Positions 1-10,045 are shown, counted from the first letter of the stretch. The stretch is DNA of 64,000 nucleotides from Helicobacter pylori (GCF_016748675.1 NZ_CP051534.1:1054001-1118000), one strand, 5' to 3'. Notes: generated from the letters alone by a model not told the origin. Made by a program: numbers and translations.

Positions 1-2068
1 TATTAGCGTCTAGTTCGTTGATCATTACAGGCTCTCTGCCTTGAATTTTATACACATTCCTAACCCAAGTGTTATCAAGCTGTGAATTGACACGGTATTT
101 TGGGTGCGGAGAGATTAAATGGAACGGATAAGTCTCAGCCATTTTAGAGCCTAGCCACTCAGCTGGCTCAAACCAAGTGGGATGCCCTTTAAAATCAGCC
201 AGTTTAAAATCCGCGCATTTTTGAGAAAAAATTTGAATTTTCCCGCTCTCTGTATCTAGCCTATTGTTGATAGGGTCTTGCCTGAATTTCGCATGACGCA
301 CAAACTTTCTCGCATTTTCAGGGATTTCAAACTCCACAAAACCATCCCTCCAAAATTGATCAAACGATTTCAAAGTAGGGCCATCGCTTTTTTCATAAAG
401 ACCCTTAATCCATTCCATGTAACTCTTAGATTCAGTGAATTTCTGCTCTGTTTCATTGCCCCCAACGCGTAAAGCAAGCTGTCTGAAAATCTCATAATCG
501 TCTTTAGATTCATAAACAGGCTCTACCACCTTACGCATGGCATAAACCACATTCTTAGAATAACTCCCTCCAAAAGTAATATCATCTCTTTCCATAGTGC
601 TAGTGGAAGCAAAGACAATATCAGCAAATTTTGCCGTAGGCGTCCACCAAGGCTCATGCACGATCACGCAATCTAAGGTCCTTAAAGCGCGAATCAGTTC
701 GTTTGTATCAGCTTCATGCCCTAATAAATCCGCCCCACAATTATAAATCATTTTGATTTTAGGCAATTTGAGTTTTTTGCCCATAAAATCAATTTCTTTA
801 TCCGGATTCAAAATCGCTTCAGAAATTCTAGATGCTGGAATAACGCTTTTTACAGAATTATGCCCTTGCGAAATCATAGGAACAATTCTTGCCCCAGAGC
901 TTGCTTGAGCGTTCCCTCCATAATGCATAGAAAAGCCAAAGCCCCCACCAGATAAGCCCACTTGACCAATCATACTGGCTAAAACAATTAACGCCCAATC
1001 CGGTTGCTCGCCATACTGAGCTCTTTGCATGGCCCAATTACCCGCTAAAAAAGTGCGCTTAGAGACAAATAAATCCGCTAATTCTTTGATTTTTTCTGCG
1101 CTCACTCCAGTGATTTGAGACGCCCATTGTAAATTCTTAGGCGCATTATCGCTCTCTCCTAGCAAATAGGGTAAAAATTTATCAAAACCATCAGTGTATT
1201 TAGCGATAAACGCTTTATCGTATTGATTGCTTGTATAAAGATAATGCATCATGCCTAGCATTAACGCTACATCAGTATTAGGGCGAATGGGTATCCATTC
1301 AGCACTAAAGGCTTGAGCGGTTTCGGTATAAATGGGATCGATACTAATGAATTTAATACCGGCTCTTTTATACTTGGGGTAGTAGCTGTCATTGACATGG
1401 TTTGGCACAAAATAATCAATGCGGTTGCACTTGAATAAATCCGCCCCCCACATGACATACACCTTACAATTTTTAATCATCTCTTCATGCGTGGTTTGTT
1501 GCGAATAAACTTCCATATCCCCTACAATCATAGGGTTTATTCTTGCAGCCGTGCCATTGCCATATTCCCCATCAGTGCCAATAGCCCCCCCTAAAGTCGT
1601 GTTAAAAAAACGCCATGCTAAATGATGACAACGATGCAAGCTGCCCGCATGCCCCCAACCACCATAACTGGCATTATAAATGTTTTCTTTAGGGATTTCT
1701 TTAAGCTTTTTAGCCGCTAAATCCAACGCCACATCCCAACTCACACGCACAAACTCTTCCCTCCCGCGCAATTCTTTGTGGTTTTTTTTGTTTTCTAAAA
1801 AGCTCTTACGCACGCAAGGATACTTCACCCTACTATCTGAATACACCCTATCTGCCATCGCTTTTAACATCATAGTAGGGTTATAATCGCTCTTTTGGGG
1901 GACAATATCTTTAATCACTCCATTTTGAACCTTTGCGATAAAGGGACCAAAATGCGTCGCATGCGGAATGGATTCTACTTTTTCAAAAACACCAACAGCT
2001 TTCAAAACATTAGCACTAGCGAGCGCGAGTGGGATTTTTGTTAGGATACTCCTGCGTGAAATGGACAT
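1..2068 (-). CDS. bisC: Periplasmic molybdopterin oxidoreductase, BisC/TorZ family (3' end outside window)
   Basis: I read this frame codon by codon from the ATG at 2068 to the left edge: about 689 codons without a stop, so the C-terminus lies outside the window. The N-terminus starts MSISRRSILTKIP, a twin-arginine (Tat) signal with the SRRS core followed by a hydrophobic stretch, so export of the folded cofactor-bearing enzyme to the periplasm is inferred. A NASYGGWGHAG segment lies where DMSO/TMAO/biotin-sulfoxide reductases carry the serine molybdenum ligand. There is no N-terminal four-cysteine Fe-S motif, as in the TorA/DorA/BisC branch. GAAGGAGA lies just upstream of the ATG. In H. pylori this gene (HP0407) is called bisC; reduction of S-oxides such as methionine sulfoxide is a family-based inference. 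Confidence 0.88.
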   Translation of the reverse strand, partial: MSISRRSILTKIPLALASANVLKAVGVFEKVESIPHATHFGPFIAKVQNGVIKDIVPQKSDYNPTMMLKAMADRVYSDSRVKYPCVRKSFLENKKNHKELRGREEFVRVSWDVALDLAAKKLKEIPKENIYNASYGGWGHAGSLHRCHHLAWRFFNTTLGGAIGTDGEYGNGTAARINPMIVGDMEVYSQQTTHEEMIKNCKVYVMWGADLFKCNRIDYFVPNHVNDSYYPKYKRAGIKFISIDPIYTETAQAFSAEWIPIRPNTDVALMLGMMHYLYTSNQYDKAFIAKYTDGFDKFLPYLLGESDNAPKNLQWASQITGVSAEKIKELADLFVSKRTFLAGNWAMQRAQYGEQPDWALIVLASMIGQVGLSGGGFGFSMHYGGNAQASSGARIVPMISQGHNSVKSVIPASRISEAILNPDKEIDFMGKKLKLPKIKMIYNCGADLLGHEADTNELIRALRTLDCVIVHEPWWTPTAKFADIVFASTSTMERDDITFGGSYSKNVVYAMRKVVEPVYESKDDYEIFRQLALRVGGNETEQKFTESKSYMEWIKGLYEKSDGPTLKSFDQFWRDGFVEFEIPENARKFVRHAKFRQDPINNRLDTESGKIQIFSQKCADFKLADFKGHPTWFEPAEWLGSKMAETYPFHLISPHPKYRVNSQLDNTWVRNVYKIQGREPVMINELDAN

Positions 2069-2173
2069 GGTTCTCCTTCAAGCTTGCATTCTGTATAAAA
2101 CACCCCAAATTCTAACATAGATTCACCTAAAATTACCGCTAATGATCCCTCAAAGCATGGGCGTTAATTTAAA

Positions 2174-2764
2174 CTACTTTTTATTCATGTTGCTCATGTC
2201 AGCGACTTTCCCCCACATCAAGCGGTATTTTCTCTTCATGAATTCAATTTCTTCTCTCGCTTGATTGAGTTCATCGCGCAAAAGATCGATGGTTTTTTTA
2301 TCTTCTTCATAGACTTCTTGCATAGAGATTAAAGCGTCTTTTAAAAACATGTTTTCATTTTTAAAGGCTGAAATCGTTTCATCTTTAGCGCCAATGACTT
2401 TATCATGCAAGTTTAAAATCGTGTTAATGGTCTTTTCCACAAACACAGGCTCTAAAGAACGCCCGTTCATATCCATAGAAATCAAATTATTTTCTACCTT
2501 TTTGATTAGAGCGTTTGTCCCGCTGCTCGCATCAATTAAAAGCTTGTTGTGGCTTATTTTGCTCTTGATTTTACCAAGATTCACTAATTCCAAAATCCTT
2601 TCTTTAGGAAGCCCTGAAAGGCGGCTAAACTCTTCTAATTCAAGCCATGCTAAGGTGCTCAAATCTTCTAAAACCACCGGCTCTTTAGACTCCCGCTCTT
2701 TATCCTCTGCCTCTCGCTCATTTTGTTGCACCGCTTGCGCTTTGTTCAAATCTAAAATATCCAA
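2174..2764 (-). CDS. Conserved hypothetical protein, DUF3972-like, coiled coil
   Basis: A 196-residue soluble protein with no signal peptide, starting at TTG (2764) with AAGG about 9 nt upstream. Residues 1-35 are acidic and charged. Residues about 36-75 (LAWLELEEFSRLSGLPKERILELVNLGKI) look like a small winged or MerR-like helical unit. Residues about 110-185 are strongly heptad-like with many E/K and L positions, so a long coiled coil is likely. I associate it with HP0406 and the epsilonproteobacterial DUF3972 family, for which I know no function. It follows the NifS-like gene with a short gap and precedes bisC on the same strand. The helix-turn-helix reading is only an impression. Confidence 0.75.
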   Translation of the reverse strand: MDILDLNKAQAVQQNEREAEDKERESKEPVVLEDLSTLAWLELEEFSRLSGLPKERILELVNLGKIKSKISHNKLLIDASSGTNALIKKVENNLISMDMNGRSLEPVFVEKTINTILNLHDKVIGAKDETISAFKNENMFLKDALISMQEVYEEDKKTIDLLRDELNQAREEIEFMKRKYRLMWGKVADMSNMNKK

Positions 2765-2789
2765 ATTTTTCCTTAAAAATAGTTTTAGC

Positions 2790-4112
2790 TTAACGCAATT
2801 TTTTAACCGCTTTTTTCAAGCTGTCTAGCAAATAATCAATATCGTTTATGGAATGCGTGAAGTGCAAGCTCACCCTAAGCCATCCAGGTTTAGCGTTAAA
2901 ATCGCTTGACTTTTGGGCGTTAAGATTCAACAAATCATGCCCATAAGGCCCTGCGCAAGAGCAACCCGCCCGGGTCTCAATAGCGTATTCATAGCTTAAA
3001 ACTCTCGCTAAATCATAGGGCGAAATCCCCCCAATATTAAAAGCCACTACCCCCACACGACTCGCTGTTAAATTCCCATAAATATTAATAGCGGGCAAGT
3101 CTTTTAAGCCATGCATGAGCACTCTTAAAAGGTTGTTTTCTTTCTTATGGATAAAATCTAAACCGCATTCATCTCTTAATTGATACGCTAGAGCGCTCCT
3201 GTAAAATTGCAACAATCCTGGCGTGCCAAACTCTTCTCTTAAAGGCAGTTCATCAATAAATTCATGCCGCATGCGATTAGCGTATTTAATCACGCCCCCT
3301 GCGCTAAAACTCGGGGCGATTTGCGTGTCAATCAAATCTTTAGAAATGCCTAAAAGACCGCACCCTCCAATACCCCCTAAAAGCTTATGAGGGGCATAGA
3401 AACCGGTTTGGTATTCGCAATCTTTAGGGTTAGCATGCACGCTAAAATTCGCTAAATCCAAAGCTAAAGTGGCCTTATATTTCTTGCACAATGATGAAAC
3501 TTCTTTTAAGGGCGTAAGCAGTCCGGTTACATTAGAAGCCGCGCTTATAGAAACCAAGCTGTTAGGGGATTTTTTTAAAGTTTGCTCTAAAATTTCTAAA
3601 TCCAATAAGCCATGTTCATTTAAAGGGATACGCACCACTTCACACAAGCCTTCACGCCAGCTAATTTCATTAGAATGATGCTCATAAGGCCCTACAATCA
3701 CACGCTTTAAAGCCATATCTTTCAAATACGGCTCTAAATTTTTCTTCGTTTTTGAAGGGATACACACCCCTAAAATTTCTTGAAATTTCTTAATCGCTGA
3801 ACTCGCCCCATACCCCGCACTCAAGACGCAATGATCATCGCTCAAATTTAAAGAGCGCTTTAACTTTTCTTGGCACTCTTTTAAAAGCATGCCCATTAAA
3901 ATCGCATGTTTAGAAGCCACAGAATGAGCGTTCGCGTAATAAGGCAGTAAGGATTTCACGCGCTTTTCCACTAAAACGCTCGCCAAACCTGAAGCCCCCC
4001 AGTCAAAATAAGACACCCCTTTTTTTAAAATAATACTGGATTTAACCTGCTCTAAAACGCTCTCGTTAGGGTTGAGTAAGGGGGCAAAACTCCTGTTTAA
4101 AAACGCTTGCAC
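2790..4112 (-). CDS. NifS-like class V aminotransferase / cysteine desulfurase homologue
   Basis: A 440-residue fold-type I PLP enzyme. The PLP lysine is probably in the APHKLLGGIGG segment, the usual class V position just before a glycine-rich loop. ALDLANFSVH precedes it, where family members bind the pyridine ring. Near the C-terminus ETRAGCSCAGPYG carries cysteines where SufS/CsdA-type desulfurases have their persulfide cysteine. H. pylori has a separate housekeeping NifS paired with NifU (HP0220/0221), so this HP0405-type copy is a paralogue of uncertain substrate. It starts at GTG (4112), 18 bp after the HIT gene on the same strand. Cysteine desulfuration is possible but not shown; selenocysteine lyase-like or other beta-lyase activity is an alternative. 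Confidence 0.8.
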   Translation of the reverse strand: MQAFLNRSFAPLLNPNESVLEQVKSSIILKKGVSYFDWGASGLASVLVEKRVKSLLPYYANAHSVASKHAILMGMLLKECQEKLKRSLNLSDDHCVLSAGYGASSAIKKFQEILGVCIPSKTKKNLEPYLKDMALKRVIVGPYEHHSNEISWREGLCEVVRIPLNEHGLLDLEILEQTLKKSPNSLVSISAASNVTGLLTPLKEVSSLCKKYKATLALDLANFSVHANPKDCEYQTGFYAPHKLLGGIGGCGLLGISKDLIDTQIAPSFSAGGVIKYANRMRHEFIDELPLREEFGTPGLLQFYRSALAYQLRDECGLDFIHKKENNLLRVLMHGLKDLPAINIYGNLTASRVGVVAFNIGGISPYDLARVLSYEYAIETRAGCSCAGPYGHDLLNLNAQKSSDFNAKPGWLRVSLHFTHSINDIDYLLDSLKKAVKKLR

Positions 4113-4130
4113 GAACTACCACCAACGCTT

Positions 4131-4445
4131 TTAATGTTTATCCCCACTTAAGATATGAAAATGCAAATGCATCACCTCTTGCCCCGCGTTTTTACCCACA
4201 TTGGTTAAAAGCTTGTAGCCCTTTTCTTTGATACCTAATTTTTCCACCACTTCAAAGATAAAACTTGTCATTTGCGCCATAAGCTCTGGGGTGATGCCAT
4301 TAAAATCCTGAATGCTTTGTTTGGGAATCACTAACGCATGCACTTTCGCTTTAGGGTTAATGTCATAAAAGGATAAAAAACGCTCGTTTTCTAAAATCTT
4401 AGAACAAGGGATTTCGCCTTGGATTATTTTTTCAAACACATTCAT
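4131..4445 (-). CDS. HIT family nucleotide-binding protein (HinT-like)
   Basis: A 104-residue histidine-triad protein. The signature HLHFHIL near the C-terminus supplies the three histidines, the middle one being the nucleophile in Hint-type phosphoramidases. The N-terminus (NVFEKIIQGEIPCSKILENE) and the AKVHALVIPK strand match the usual HIT core. Length is typical of bacterial Hint proteins of about 105-115 residues. Known family members hydrolyse AMP-lysine or aminoacyl-AMP-like phosphoramidates; the physiological role here is not known. It is transcribed divergently from pheS and followed by the NifS-like gene. Confidence 0.9.
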   Translation of the reverse strand: MNVFEKIIQGEIPCSKILENERFLSFYDINPKAKVHALVIPKQSIQDFNGITPELMAQMTSFIFEVVEKLGIKEKGYKLLTNVGKNAGQEVMHLHFHILSGDKH

Positions 4446-4487
4446 GCTTTTTTGCTCCCTTTTAAGGTTTTTCTTTTATTAAAGTTG

Positions 4488-4493
4488 TATTAT
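4488..4493 (+). promoter_or_regulatory. Candidate -10 box for pheS
   Basis: TATTAT preceded by TTG, about 33 nt upstream of the pheS TTG start and inside the divergent HIT/pheS intergenic region. H. pylori sigma-80 promoters rely mainly on the -10 box, so lack of a -35 match is not an objection. Confidence 0.45.
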
Positions 4494-4525
4494 AGCTTTT
4501 TAAAAATAAAATATAAGGATCGTTA

Positions 4526-5512
4526 TTGCACACCTTAATAGAGCGATTAGAAAAGGTTACTAATAGCAAAGAATTAGAAGAAGCGCGTTTGAATGCTTTG
4601 GGTAAAAAAGGGGTTTTTGCGGATAAATTCAACCAGCTCAAAAACCTGAACGGCGAAGAAAAAAACGCTTTTGCTAAAGAAATCCACCATTATAAACAAG
4701 CGTTTGAAAAGGCCTTTGAATGGAAAAAAAAGGCTATTTTAGAGCTTGAATTAGAAGAACGCTTGAAAAAAGAAAAAATTGATGTGAGTTTGTTTAACGC
4801 TATTAAAACAAGCTCTTCTCACCCTTTAAATCATACTAAAAATAAAATCATTGAATTTTTTACCCCCTTAGGATACAAGCTTGAAATCGGCTCTTTGGTG
4901 GAAGATGATTTCCATAATTTCAGCGCTTTAAACTTGCCCCCTTACCACCCTGCAAGAGACATGCAAGACACTTTTTATTTTAAAGATCACAAGCTTTTAA
5001 GGACCCACACTTCGCCCGTTCAAATCCACACCATGCAAGAACAAACCCCACCCATTAAAATGATCTGTCTAGGCGAAACCTTTAGGCGCGATTATGATTT
5101 GACCCATACGCCCATGTTCCACCAAATTGAAGGGCTTGTCGTGGATCAAAAAGGGAATATCCGTTTCACGCACTTAAAGGGCGTGATCGAAGACTTTTTG
5201 CATTATTTCTTTGGCGGCGTGAAATTAAGGTGGCGCTCTAGCTTTTTCCCTTTCACAGAGCCAAGCGCTGAAGTGGATATTAGTTGCGTGTTTTGCAAGC
5301 AAGAAGGCTGTAGGGTTTGCTCGCACACAGGCTGGCTAGAAGTGTTGGGCTGTGGCATGGTCAATAATGCGGTGTTTGAAGCCATAGGGTATGAGAATGT
5401 GAGCGGGTTTGCCTTTGGCATGGGGATTGAAAGATTAGCCATGCTGACTTGCCAGATCAATGATTTGCGCAGTTTCTTTGAAACTGATTTGAGAGTGTTG
5501 GAGAGCTTTTAA
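4526..5512 (+). CDS. pheS: Phenylalanyl-tRNA synthetase alpha subunit
   Basis: A 328-residue class II aminoacyl-tRNA synthetase subunit that forms an alpha2-beta2 enzyme with PheT and charges tRNA-Phe. The first roughly 90 residues form the N-terminal helical coiled-coil arm that contacts tRNA. Class II motif 2 is visible as [21 protein letters not shown] and motif 3 as [14 protein letters not shown]. The start is TTG at 4526 with AAGGA about 8 nt upstream; no in-frame ATG near it would keep the N-terminal arm. The stop codon shares one base with the pheT start (taATG), which indicates coupled translation of the two subunits. Confidence 0.97.
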   Translation: MHTLIERLEKVTNSKELEEARLNALGKKGVFADKFNQLKNLNGEEKNAFAKEIHHYKQAFEKAFEWKKKAILELELEERLKKEKIDVSLFNAIKTSSSHPLNHTKNKIIEFFTPLGYKLEIGSLVEDDFHNFSALNLPPYHPARDMQDTFYFKDHKLLRTHTSPVQIHTMQEQTPPIKMICLGETFRRDYDLTHTPMFHQIEGLVVDQKGNIRFTHLKGVIEDFLHYFFGGVKLRWRSSFFPFTEPSAEVDISCVFCKQEGCRVCSHTGWLEVLGCGMVNNAVFEAIGYENVSGFAFGMGIERLAMLTCQINDLRSFFETDLRVLESF

Positions 5513-7806
5513 TGAAACTGAGTGTCAATGATTTGAATGTTTTTGTCAATACGCCTAAAGATATAGTTAAACTTTGTGAGGATTTGAGCCGCTTAGGATT
5601 AGAAGTGGAAAGCTGTATCCCTTGTGTTGCTCCTAAAAATGTGGTTGTGGGTAAGGTTTTAGAAAAAGCCCCCCATAAAAACGCTGAAAAACTCAGCGTG
5701 TGTCAAGTGGATGTGGGCAAGGAAGTGTTGCAAATCGTGTGTGGGGCTAAAAATGTCGCGCCAAACCAATTCGTGCCAGTCGCTTTAAATGGGGCGCTAA
5801 TCGGCTCAACCACCATCGCTAAAACCGAGCTTAGGGGGGTTGAAAGCCATGGCATGATTTGCTCTAGTGCTGAATTAGGCTTCCCTAAAATCAATGATGG
5901 CATCTTGGAATTAGATGAGAGCGTTGGGGAGTTGGTTTTGGGGAAAGAATTAAACGAATACGCCCCTTTCAACACGCATGTTTTAGAAATTTCATTGACT
6001 CCTAATCGTGGGGATTGCTTGAGCGTTTTAGGCGTTGCTAGAGAGATTAGCGCGTTTTATCACACGCCCCTAAAACCTATCAAAGCTTTAAATTTTACGC
6101 CAAAAAGCGATTTGATCACGCTTAGTGCGGGTGAAAATATTGAATCGCATCTGGCTTATTATTTGGTTTGCAATTATTCTTTAAAAACCCCTTTAAATAT
6201 CAAACTTTCGCTCGCTCATAACAATGCCTTAAGTGAGAACGACCTGAACAATTTCATAGAATTTAGCGCGCATTTTAGTGGGGTAATAATGAACGCTTAT
6301 AGCCTGAATACAACCCCTATGGATTTGAGCGTGAAAAACGATGAAAACAACCTTGAAAGCGTTTATATCAACCATCAAAAACGCTCCACTATCGCTATCA
6401 AACATCAAGATCAAAAAGATTTGAGCGAGCATTTGCTTTTAGAAGCAAGTTATATTGATCCGATAAGCCTGTCTTTAAAATTACACGCCCTAAAAGATAA
6501 AACGCTTCAAAAAGACAATGCCCTTATTTATAGAAGCGCTAGGGGGAGCAACCCTAATTTATCAGACGGCTTGAATTTTTTAAGCGCTCATTTGAAAGCG
6601 ACGATTTTAGAAAGCAAACAAACTGAGCATTCTTTAAAGGATCGCACCCTTAAATTCCAGCTTGAAGACATCACCGAAATTTTGGGGCTTGCTGTAGAGA
6701 AAGAAAAAATTCAAAGTATTTTAAAAAATTTAGGCTTTAAAGTTAGCGCAAAAGAGCCAAACTCAAACCCCCCAATTTTAGAGGTTATTGCACCAAATTT
6801 CAGGCATGACATTAAAACGATCCAAGATATTGCTGAAGAAATCTTACGCTTTGTAGGGATTGATAATCTAGTCTCAAAGCCTCTTCATTGTGTCAGTAGC
6901 AAAAATTCAAACCCCCATTATGACACGCACCGCTTTTTTGAAAACCTTAAACACAAGGCTCTCGCTTGCGGTTTTAAAGAAGTCATTCATTACGTGTTTT
7001 ACTCTAAAGAAAAACAGCAAAAACTAGGCTTTGAAGTTTTAGAAGATCCCCTAGAATTGCAAAACCCTATCACAACGGAGTTAAATACCCTGAGGACGAG
7101 CCTTGTTTGCGGGCTTTTAGACGCCAGTTTAAGGAATAAAAATTTAGGGTTTAAAAGCATCGCCCTTTATGAAAAGGGGAGCGTGTATAACGCTAAGAGA
7201 GAAGAAGTCCAAAAACTAGGCTTTTTAGTAAGCGGCTTACAAAAAAAAGAAAGCTACCCTGACGCTAAAGGCAAGGCGTGGGATTTTTACTCTTTCGCTG
7301 AATGCGTTTCAAAAGTTATAGGGGATTTTAGCCTGGAAAAACTAACCGCTCAAACCCCCATTAACCACCCCTACCAGAGCGCTAAAATCATTCAAAACAA
7401 TGAAGTAATAGGCGTAATCGCTAAAATCCACCCCAAAGTGATCCAGGAATTGGATTTGTTTGAAAGCTATTACGCTGAGATAGACGCTTCTAAACTCAAA
7501 CGCCCCGCCATGCTGTTAAAACCCTTTAGCATTTACCCTAGCAGTGTGAGGGATTTGACTTTAATCATTGATGAAAATACCGCTTTTAGCAAGATTAAAA
7601 AAGCTCTAAAAGACGCTCAAATCCCTAATTTAAGCGAGATTCTACCCCTTGATATTTTTAAAGAAAGCGATAATGCTATAGCCTTAAGCGTGCGTTGTGT
7701 GATCCATTCTTTAGAAAAAACCCTGAATGATGAAGAGGTCAATTCAGCCGTGCAAAAAGCGCTTGAAATTTTAGAAAAAGAATTTAACGCTCGCCTTAAG
7801 GGATAA
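5512..7806 (+). CDS. pheT: Phenylalanyl-tRNA synthetase beta subunit
   Basis: A 764-residue large subunit of PheRS. Domain order as expected: N-terminal B1, the tRNA-binding OB domain at about 40-150 (VVGKVLEKAPHKNAEKLSVCQVDVG), the B3/4 editing region with SLTPNRGDCLSVLGVARE, the B5 domain around 380-460, the catalytic-like B6/7 core, and a C-terminal ferredoxin-like anticodon-binding domain from about 670 (YPSSVRDLTLIIDE). The start ATG overlaps the pheS stop by one base. The length is near the family norm of about 790. It leads into aroA after 15 bp. Confidence 0.97.
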   Translation: MKLSVNDLNVFVNTPKDIVKLCEDLSRLGLEVESCIPCVAPKNVVVGKVLEKAPHKNAEKLSVCQVDVGKEVLQIVCGAKNVAPNQFVPVALNGALIGSTTIAKTELRGVESHGMICSSAELGFPKINDGILELDESVGELVLGKELNEYAPFNTHVLEISLTPNRGDCLSVLGVAREISAFYHTPLKPIKALNFTPKSDLITLSAGENIESHLAYYLVCNYSLKTPLNIKLSLAHNNALSENDLNNFIEFSAHFSGVIMNAYSLNTTPMDLSVKNDENNLESVYINHQKRSTIAIKHQDQKDLSEHLLLEASYIDPISLSLKLHALKDKTLQKDNALIYRSARGSNPNLSDGLNFLSAHLKATILESKQTEHSLKDRTLKFQLEDITEILGLAVEKEKIQSILKNLGFKVSAKEPNSNPPILEVIAPNFRHDIKTIQDIAEEILRFVGIDNLVSKPLHCVSSKNSNPHYDTHRFFENLKHKALACGFKEVIHYVFYSKEKQQKLGFEVLEDPLELQNPITTELNTLRTSLVCGLLDASLRNKNLGFKSIALYEKGSVYNAKREEVQKLGFLVSGLQKKESYPDAKGKAWDFYSFAECVSKVIGDFSLEKLTAQTPINHPYQSAKIIQNNEVIGVIAKIHPKVIQELDLFESYYAEIDASKLKRPAMLLKPFSIYPSSVRDLTLIIDENTAFSKIKKALKDAQIPNLSEILPLDIFKESDNAIALSVRCVIHSLEKTLNDEEVNSAVQKALEILEKEFNARLKG

Positions 7807-7821
7807 TATAAAGGATAACAT

Positions 7822-9111
7822 GTGATAGAGCTTGACATTAACGCTAGCGATAAATCGCTCTCGCACAGAGCCGTTATTTTTAGCCTACTCGCTCAAAAGC
7901 CTTGTTTCGTGCGGAATTTTTTAATGGGAGAAGATTGTTTAAGTTCTTTGGAAATCGCTCAAAATTTAGGGGCTAAAGTGGAAAATACCGCCAAAAATTC
8001 TTTTAAAATCACACCCCCAAAGACTATAAAAGAGCCTAGTAAGATTTTAAATTGCAACAATTCTGGCACCAGTATGCGTTTATACAGCGGGCTTTTAAGC
8101 GCTCAAAAAGGCCTTTTTGTTTTAAGCGGGGACAATTCCTTAAACGCGCGCCCCATGAAAAGAATCATTGAGCCTTTGAAAGCTTTTGGGGCAAGGATTT
8201 TAGGGAGAGAGGATAACCATTTCGCCCCCTTAGTGATTGTAGGGAGTCCTTTAAAAGCTTGCGATTATGAAAGCCCTATCGCTTCAGCTCAAGTCAAAAG
8301 CGCTTTTATTTTAAGCGCTTTGCAAGCTCAAGGCGTAAGCGTTTATAAAGAAAGCGAGCTTAGCCGTAACCACACAGAAATCATGCTTAAAAGTTTGGGA
8401 GCTAACATTCACAATCAAGACGGCGTTTTAAAAATTTCACCCCTAGAAAAACCCCTGGAAGCCTTTGATTTTACTATAGCTAATGATCCGTCTAGCGCGT
8501 TTTTTTTCGCTCTCGCTTGCGCGATTACGCCAAAAAGTCGCCTTCTTTTAAAAAGTGTCTTGCTCAACCCCACTCGCATAGAAGCTTTTGAAGCGTTAAA
8601 AAAAATGGGCACTTCCATAGAGTATGCGATTCAATCCAAAGATTTAGAAATCATTGGCGATATTTACATAGAGCATGCCCCTTTAAAAGCGATCAGTATT
8701 GATCAAAATACCGCCAGCCTTATTGATGAAATCCCCGCTTTAAGCATCGCTATGCTTTTTGCAAAAGGCAAAAGCATGGTTAAAAACGCTAAAGATTTAC
8801 GAGCCAAAGAAAGCGATAGGATTAAAGCGGTTGTTTCTAATTTCAAAGCTTTAGGGATTGAGTGCGAAGAGTTTGAAGACGGGTTTTATGTAGAAGGATT
8901 AGAAGATATAAGCCCATTAAAACAGCGCTTTTCTCAAAAAAGACCCCCCCTTATCAAAAGCTTTAATGATCACAGGATTGCGATGAGTTTTGCTGTTTTA
9001 ACTTTAGCGTTGCCTTTAGAAATTGATAATTTAGAATGCGCAAACATTTCTTTCCCGCAATTCAAACACCTACTCAATCAATTCAAAAAAGGGAGTCTTA
9101 ATGGAAATTAA
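7822..9111 (+). CDS. aroA: 3-phosphoshikimate 1-carboxyvinyltransferase (EPSP synthase)
   Basis: A 429-residue EPSP synthase that transfers enolpyruvyl from PEP to shikimate-3-phosphate in the shikimate pathway. Family hallmarks: KSLSHRAVI at the N-terminus, NCNNSGTSMRLYSG for PEP binding, LRAKESDRI for shikimate-phosphate contacts and FNDHRIAMSFAV near the C-terminus. The start is GTG at 7822 with AAAGGA upstream; the ATG at 7820 is out of frame and followed at once by TGA. It overlaps ispH by 11 bp, so the two are translationally coupled. This pheST-aroA-ispH-rpsA order is one I recognise from H. pylori. Confidence 0.97.
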   Translation: MIELDINASDKSLSHRAVIFSLLAQKPCFVRNFLMGEDCLSSLEIAQNLGAKVENTAKNSFKITPPKTIKEPSKILNCNNSGTSMRLYSGLLSAQKGLFVLSGDNSLNARPMKRIIEPLKAFGARILGREDNHFAPLVIVGSPLKACDYESPIASAQVKSAFILSALQAQGVSVYKESELSRNHTEIMLKSLGANIHNQDGVLKISPLEKPLEAFDFTIANDPSSAFFFALACAITPKSRLLLKSVLLNPTRIEAFEALKKMGTSIEYAIQSKDLEIIGDIYIEHAPLKAISIDQNTASLIDEIPALSIAMLFAKGKSMVKNAKDLRAKESDRIKAVVSNFKALGIECEEFEDGFYVEGLEDISPLKQRFSQKRPPLIKSFNDHRIAMSFAVLTLALPLEIDNLECANISFPQFKHLLNQFKKGSLNGN

Positions 9112-9925
9112 AATGGCTAAGGATTATGGTTTTTGTTTTGGCGTCAAAAGAGCGATACAAATCGCTGAAAAAAATCAAAACAGCTTGATTTTTGGATCGC
9201 TCATTCATAACGCCAAAGAAATCAATCGTTTGGAAAAAAACTTCAACGTGAAAATTGAAGAAGACCCTAAAAAAATCCCTAAAAATAAGAGCGTGATCAT
9301 AAGAACCCATGGCATTCCTAAGCAGGATTTAGAATATTTGAAAAATAAGGGGGTCAAAATCACTGATGCGACTTGCCCGTATGTGATCAAACCTCAACAG
9401 ATTGTGGAATCCATGAGCAAAGAAGGGTATCAAATCGTGCTTTTTGGGGATATTAACCACCCTGAAGTCAAGGGCGTGATAAGCTATGCCACTAACCAGG
9501 CTTTAGTCGTCAATTCGTTAGAAGAATTGCAAGAAAAAAAGCTCCAACGAAAAGTGGCTTTAGTTTCTCAAACCACCAAACAAACCCCAAAACTCTTACA
9601 AATCGCTTCTTATTTGGTGGAAAGATGCACTGAAGTGCGTATTTTTAACACGATTTGCAACGCTACTTCTTACAACCAAAAAGCCGCTTTGGATTTGAGC
9701 AAGGAAGTGGATATTATGATAGTCGTGGGCGGTAAAACTTCTTCAAACACCAAACAGCTCCTAAGCATCGCCAAACAGCATTGCAAAGACAGCTACTTGG
9801 TAGAAGATGAAAACGAATTAGAGTTAGCGTGGTTTAAGGATAAGAAATTGTGCGGGATTACCGCTGGGGCTTCCACGCCGGACTGGATTATAGAAAATGT
9901 CAAGCAAAAAATCAGCACGATTTAA
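9101..9925 (+). CDS. ispH: 4-hydroxy-3-methylbut-2-enyl diphosphate reductase
   Basis: A 274-residue [4Fe-4S] enzyme (formerly LytB) that performs the last step of the non-mevalonate pathway, converting HMBPP to IPP and DMAPP. Three cluster-ligand cysteines are visible: Cys12 in YGFCFGVKRA, one in DATCPYVIK and one in NTICNATSYNQ. The conserved histidines fall in GSLIHNAKE and GDINHPEVKG, and the active-site glutamate region is VEDENELE. The ATG at 9101 is the natural start because the FCFG motif must sit near residue 12. The gene overlaps the end of aroA, and a 120-bp gap with a promoter-like box follows before rpsA. Confidence 0.97.
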   Translation: MEIKMAKDYGFCFGVKRAIQIAEKNQNSLIFGSLIHNAKEINRLEKNFNVKIEEDPKKIPKNKSVIIRTHGIPKQDLEYLKNKGVKITDATCPYVIKPQQIVESMSKEGYQIVLFGDINHPEVKGVISYATNQALVVNSLEELQEKKLQRKVALVSQTTKQTPKLLQIASYLVERCTEVRIFNTICNATSYNQKAALDLSKEVDIMIVVGGKTSSNTKQLLSIAKQHCKDSYLVEDENELELAWFKDKKLCGITAGASTPDWIIENVKQKISTI

Positions 9926-9998
9926 CACATTTTGAAAATTTTCTTTAAAAAAACCGCTAATTGTTAGTTTTTAAACGATTTTGTAAGCTAAAAAAGGA

Positions 9999-10004
9999 TA
10001 CAAT
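9999..10004 (+). promoter_or_regulatory. Candidate -10 box for rpsA
   Basis: TACAAT in GGATACAATACCC, about 42 nt upstream of the rpsA ATG in the only sizeable gap of the pheS to rpsA run. It suggests rpsA has its own promoter in addition to read-through. Confidence 0.5.
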
Positions 10005-10045
10005 ACCCTTAAGGATTTTATATTTATTTTATAGTAAGGCAGTCA